Origin: Desulfobulbaceae bacterium UBA2775
GTDB taxonomy: Bacteria > Desulfobacterota > Desulfobulbia > Desulfobulbales > Desulfocapsaceae
Assembly (NCBI GenBank): GCA_002352445.1
Contig: DEIL01000158.1
Coordinates: 1-7,736, forward strand
Direction: 5' to 3'
Length of the DNA stretch: 7,736 nt
The notes beneath the pieces are model-generated. The model did no database searches. It saw nothing but the letters and a program-made list of their open reading frames with translations, and was not told the origin of the DNA. Numbering within the stretch: the first letter of the stretch is position 1; each line of letters opens with the position of its first letter. The position numbers were made by a program, and so were the translations under genes. This document shows, piece by piece, positions 7,111 to 7,736 of the stretch.

Positions 7111-7253
7111 GGATTCGAAGGGGTATTGCCACAACAGGTAAGCGAGCATGCGAGACTCCGATCCACAGCTGGCGAGGACGTTTGGCAATACCCTTTCGAA
7201 TCCCGACTACATCACTTTCATGCATCGTTGTGAAATTCATTTCATGGGTGTTA
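7111..7253 (-). repeat. structured dispersed repeat, copy B (long stem-loop)
   Basis: This is the inverted homologue of the element at 2075-2217. On the minus strand it starts TAACACCCATGAAATGAA at 7253, only 10 bp after the cupin stop codon. Its arms are 7184-7204 and 7111-7130 around a 53-nt loop (7131-7183). Nineteen of the twenty pairs in the arms form; the exception is A-C when read on the minus strand and G-T on the plus strand. The stem is longer than in copy A because inner positions 17, 18 and 20 pair here and not there. The outer 13-bp helix of copy A has no convincing equivalent. It ends 36 bp before the synthetase start codon, so a read-through transcript from the cupin gene would contain the hairpin in the intergenic region. 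Confidence 0.88.
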
Positions 7254-7263
7254 TAACCACATT

Positions 7264-7584
7264 TCAAATAGGCGGAGCTATGGTCACTACAATTCGCATA
7301 TCAGTTTCAGCACGTACACCATGGGGTTCTCTGATCTCTGAAATAAGCATATTCCCGGTTTTGGCTGGAATTTCCGCCCCGTCATCGCCAAGGAAAAAAC
7401 CCTCACCTTCTATTACCTGAATAGAGAGTTCGCCATCAAGATCATGAGAATGCACCGGAAAGGTGACACCAGCTTTTAAATTAAAGTTGATAATCTTAAA
7501 AAATTCCGAATCTTCAACCAGAAAGAATCGTTTCATTGCCCCTTCTTTAAATTCACGGGTATCATTGAGGTCTAGTAGTTTCAT
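7264..7584 (-). CDS. small single-domain cupin protein
   Basis: The 106-residue protein is one cupin_2 beta-barrel. Candidate metal ligands are H45 and H47 (VHSHDLDGE), E52 or D50, and H88 (EPHGVRAE), spaced as in cupin motifs 1 and 2. The turn glycines of GEGFFLGDDG are present. Small cupins bind a metal or sugar-like ligand or act as sensors; neither substrate nor reaction can be inferred. I chose the ATG at 7582-7584 because AAGGAG (7591-7596 on the complement) lies 6 nt upstream; an in-frame ATG at 7632 adds 16 residues without sequence resembling the family and would bury this ribosome binding site. The gene precedes the synthetase gene on the same strand but is separated by the repeat copy B, so co-transcription is uncertain. 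Confidence 0.85.
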   Translation of the reverse strand: MKLLDLNDTREFKEGAMKRFFLVEDSEFFKIINFNLKAGVTFPVHSHDLDGELSIQVIEGEGFFLGDDGAEIPAKTGNMLISEIREPHGVRAETDMRIVVTIAPPI

Positions 7585-7590
7585 GTTTTT

Positions 7591-7596
7591 CTCCTT
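7591..7596 (-). promoter_or_regulatory. ribosome binding site fixing the cupin start
   Basis: AAGGAG on the minus strand, 6 nt before the ATG at 7584. It is the best Shine-Dalgarno sequence in the window and decides between the two in-frame starts. Confidence 0.8.
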
Positions 7597-7617
7597 GGGT
7601 ATTTGAGTTGATATCCT

Positions 7618-7736
7618 GCCTGATGAACTCATAAAAAGTCTAATCGAAGTTCCCCAATGGCTATGAAAAAAGTTTGATATACAAGGCGTAGGTTTTTTAC
7701 AGGGACTCGGCGATACATGTGGTATGTCGAGTGTCT
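7618..7736 (-). repeat. dispersed palindromic repeat, cut by the window edge
   Basis: The element begins TGATGAACTCATAAAAAGTC (7620-7639 read on the plus strand) and includes ATACAAGGCGTAGG, a run of six T, and an imperfect hairpin near the end (ACTCGGCGATAC and GTATGTCGAGT around ATGTG). Part of it matches the complement of 2693-2762. The hairpin could be the centre of a larger palindrome whose second half would lie beyond 7736. It occupies the upstream region of the cupin gene, so that gene's promoter must lie inside or beyond it; I see no good promoter. Confidence 0.55.

Noticed and set aside
2075..7253. CRISPR array
   Set aside because: Only two copies, 143 bp long, inverted and 5 kb apart; no short regularly spaced direct repeats anywhere in the window.

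Overview
The window looks like an accessory stretch of a Gram-negative bacterial chromosome. GC content is moderate. All five protein-coding genes with database-style families lie on the minus strand. The protein set and the intergenic repeats (an ACTCRTAAAAAG-type dispersed element and a long stem-loop element) resemble what I know from Desulfobacterota, perhaps Desulfobulbales. That assignment is inference from style, not from a marker gene.

Layout from left to right. (1) 51-1965, minus strand: an exported serine hydrolase of the beta-lactamase/penicillin-recognising fold is followed 37 bp downstream by an MTH1187-type thiamine-binding protein. (2) 1966-2803, gene-poor: a possible promoter for the hydrolase, a 143-bp structured repeat (copy A), a plus-strand remnant of the 3' end of glyA, and a short dispersed-repeat fragment. 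(3) 2804-7074, minus strand, apparently one operon: an IucA/IucC-like siderophore synthetase lacking the family's N-terminal part, a large membrane-bound HisKA_2 histidine kinase with periplasmic Cache-like sensor, HAMP and PAS domains, and a single-domain response regulator. The kinase and regulator genes overlap by ATGA. (4) 7111-7253: copy B of the structured repeat, in the opposite orientation. (5) 7264-7584: a small cupin protein. (6) 7618-7736: another dispersed-repeat copy that runs off the window edge.

The most notable signal is the pair of structured repeats. Both fold into a hairpin of up to 21 pairs around a 53-nt loop. The loops match at 49 of 53 positions. Three stem pairs differ by compensatory double changes (G-C to A-T or the reverse), so selection, or a copying mechanism, has kept the fold rather than the sequence. 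The two copies face each other with identical outer edges (TAACACCC) and bracket about 5.2 kb holding the synthetase and two-component genes, as well as the glyA fragment. This suggests a mobile or mobilisable element or a family of structured RNAs. The data here do not decide which.

Functionally, the kinase and regulator probably form a phosphorelay that senses a periplasmic ligand. The regulator has no output domain, so the target must be another protein. Co-transcription with a synthetase-like gene hints at a metal or small-molecule context, but this is only suggestive.
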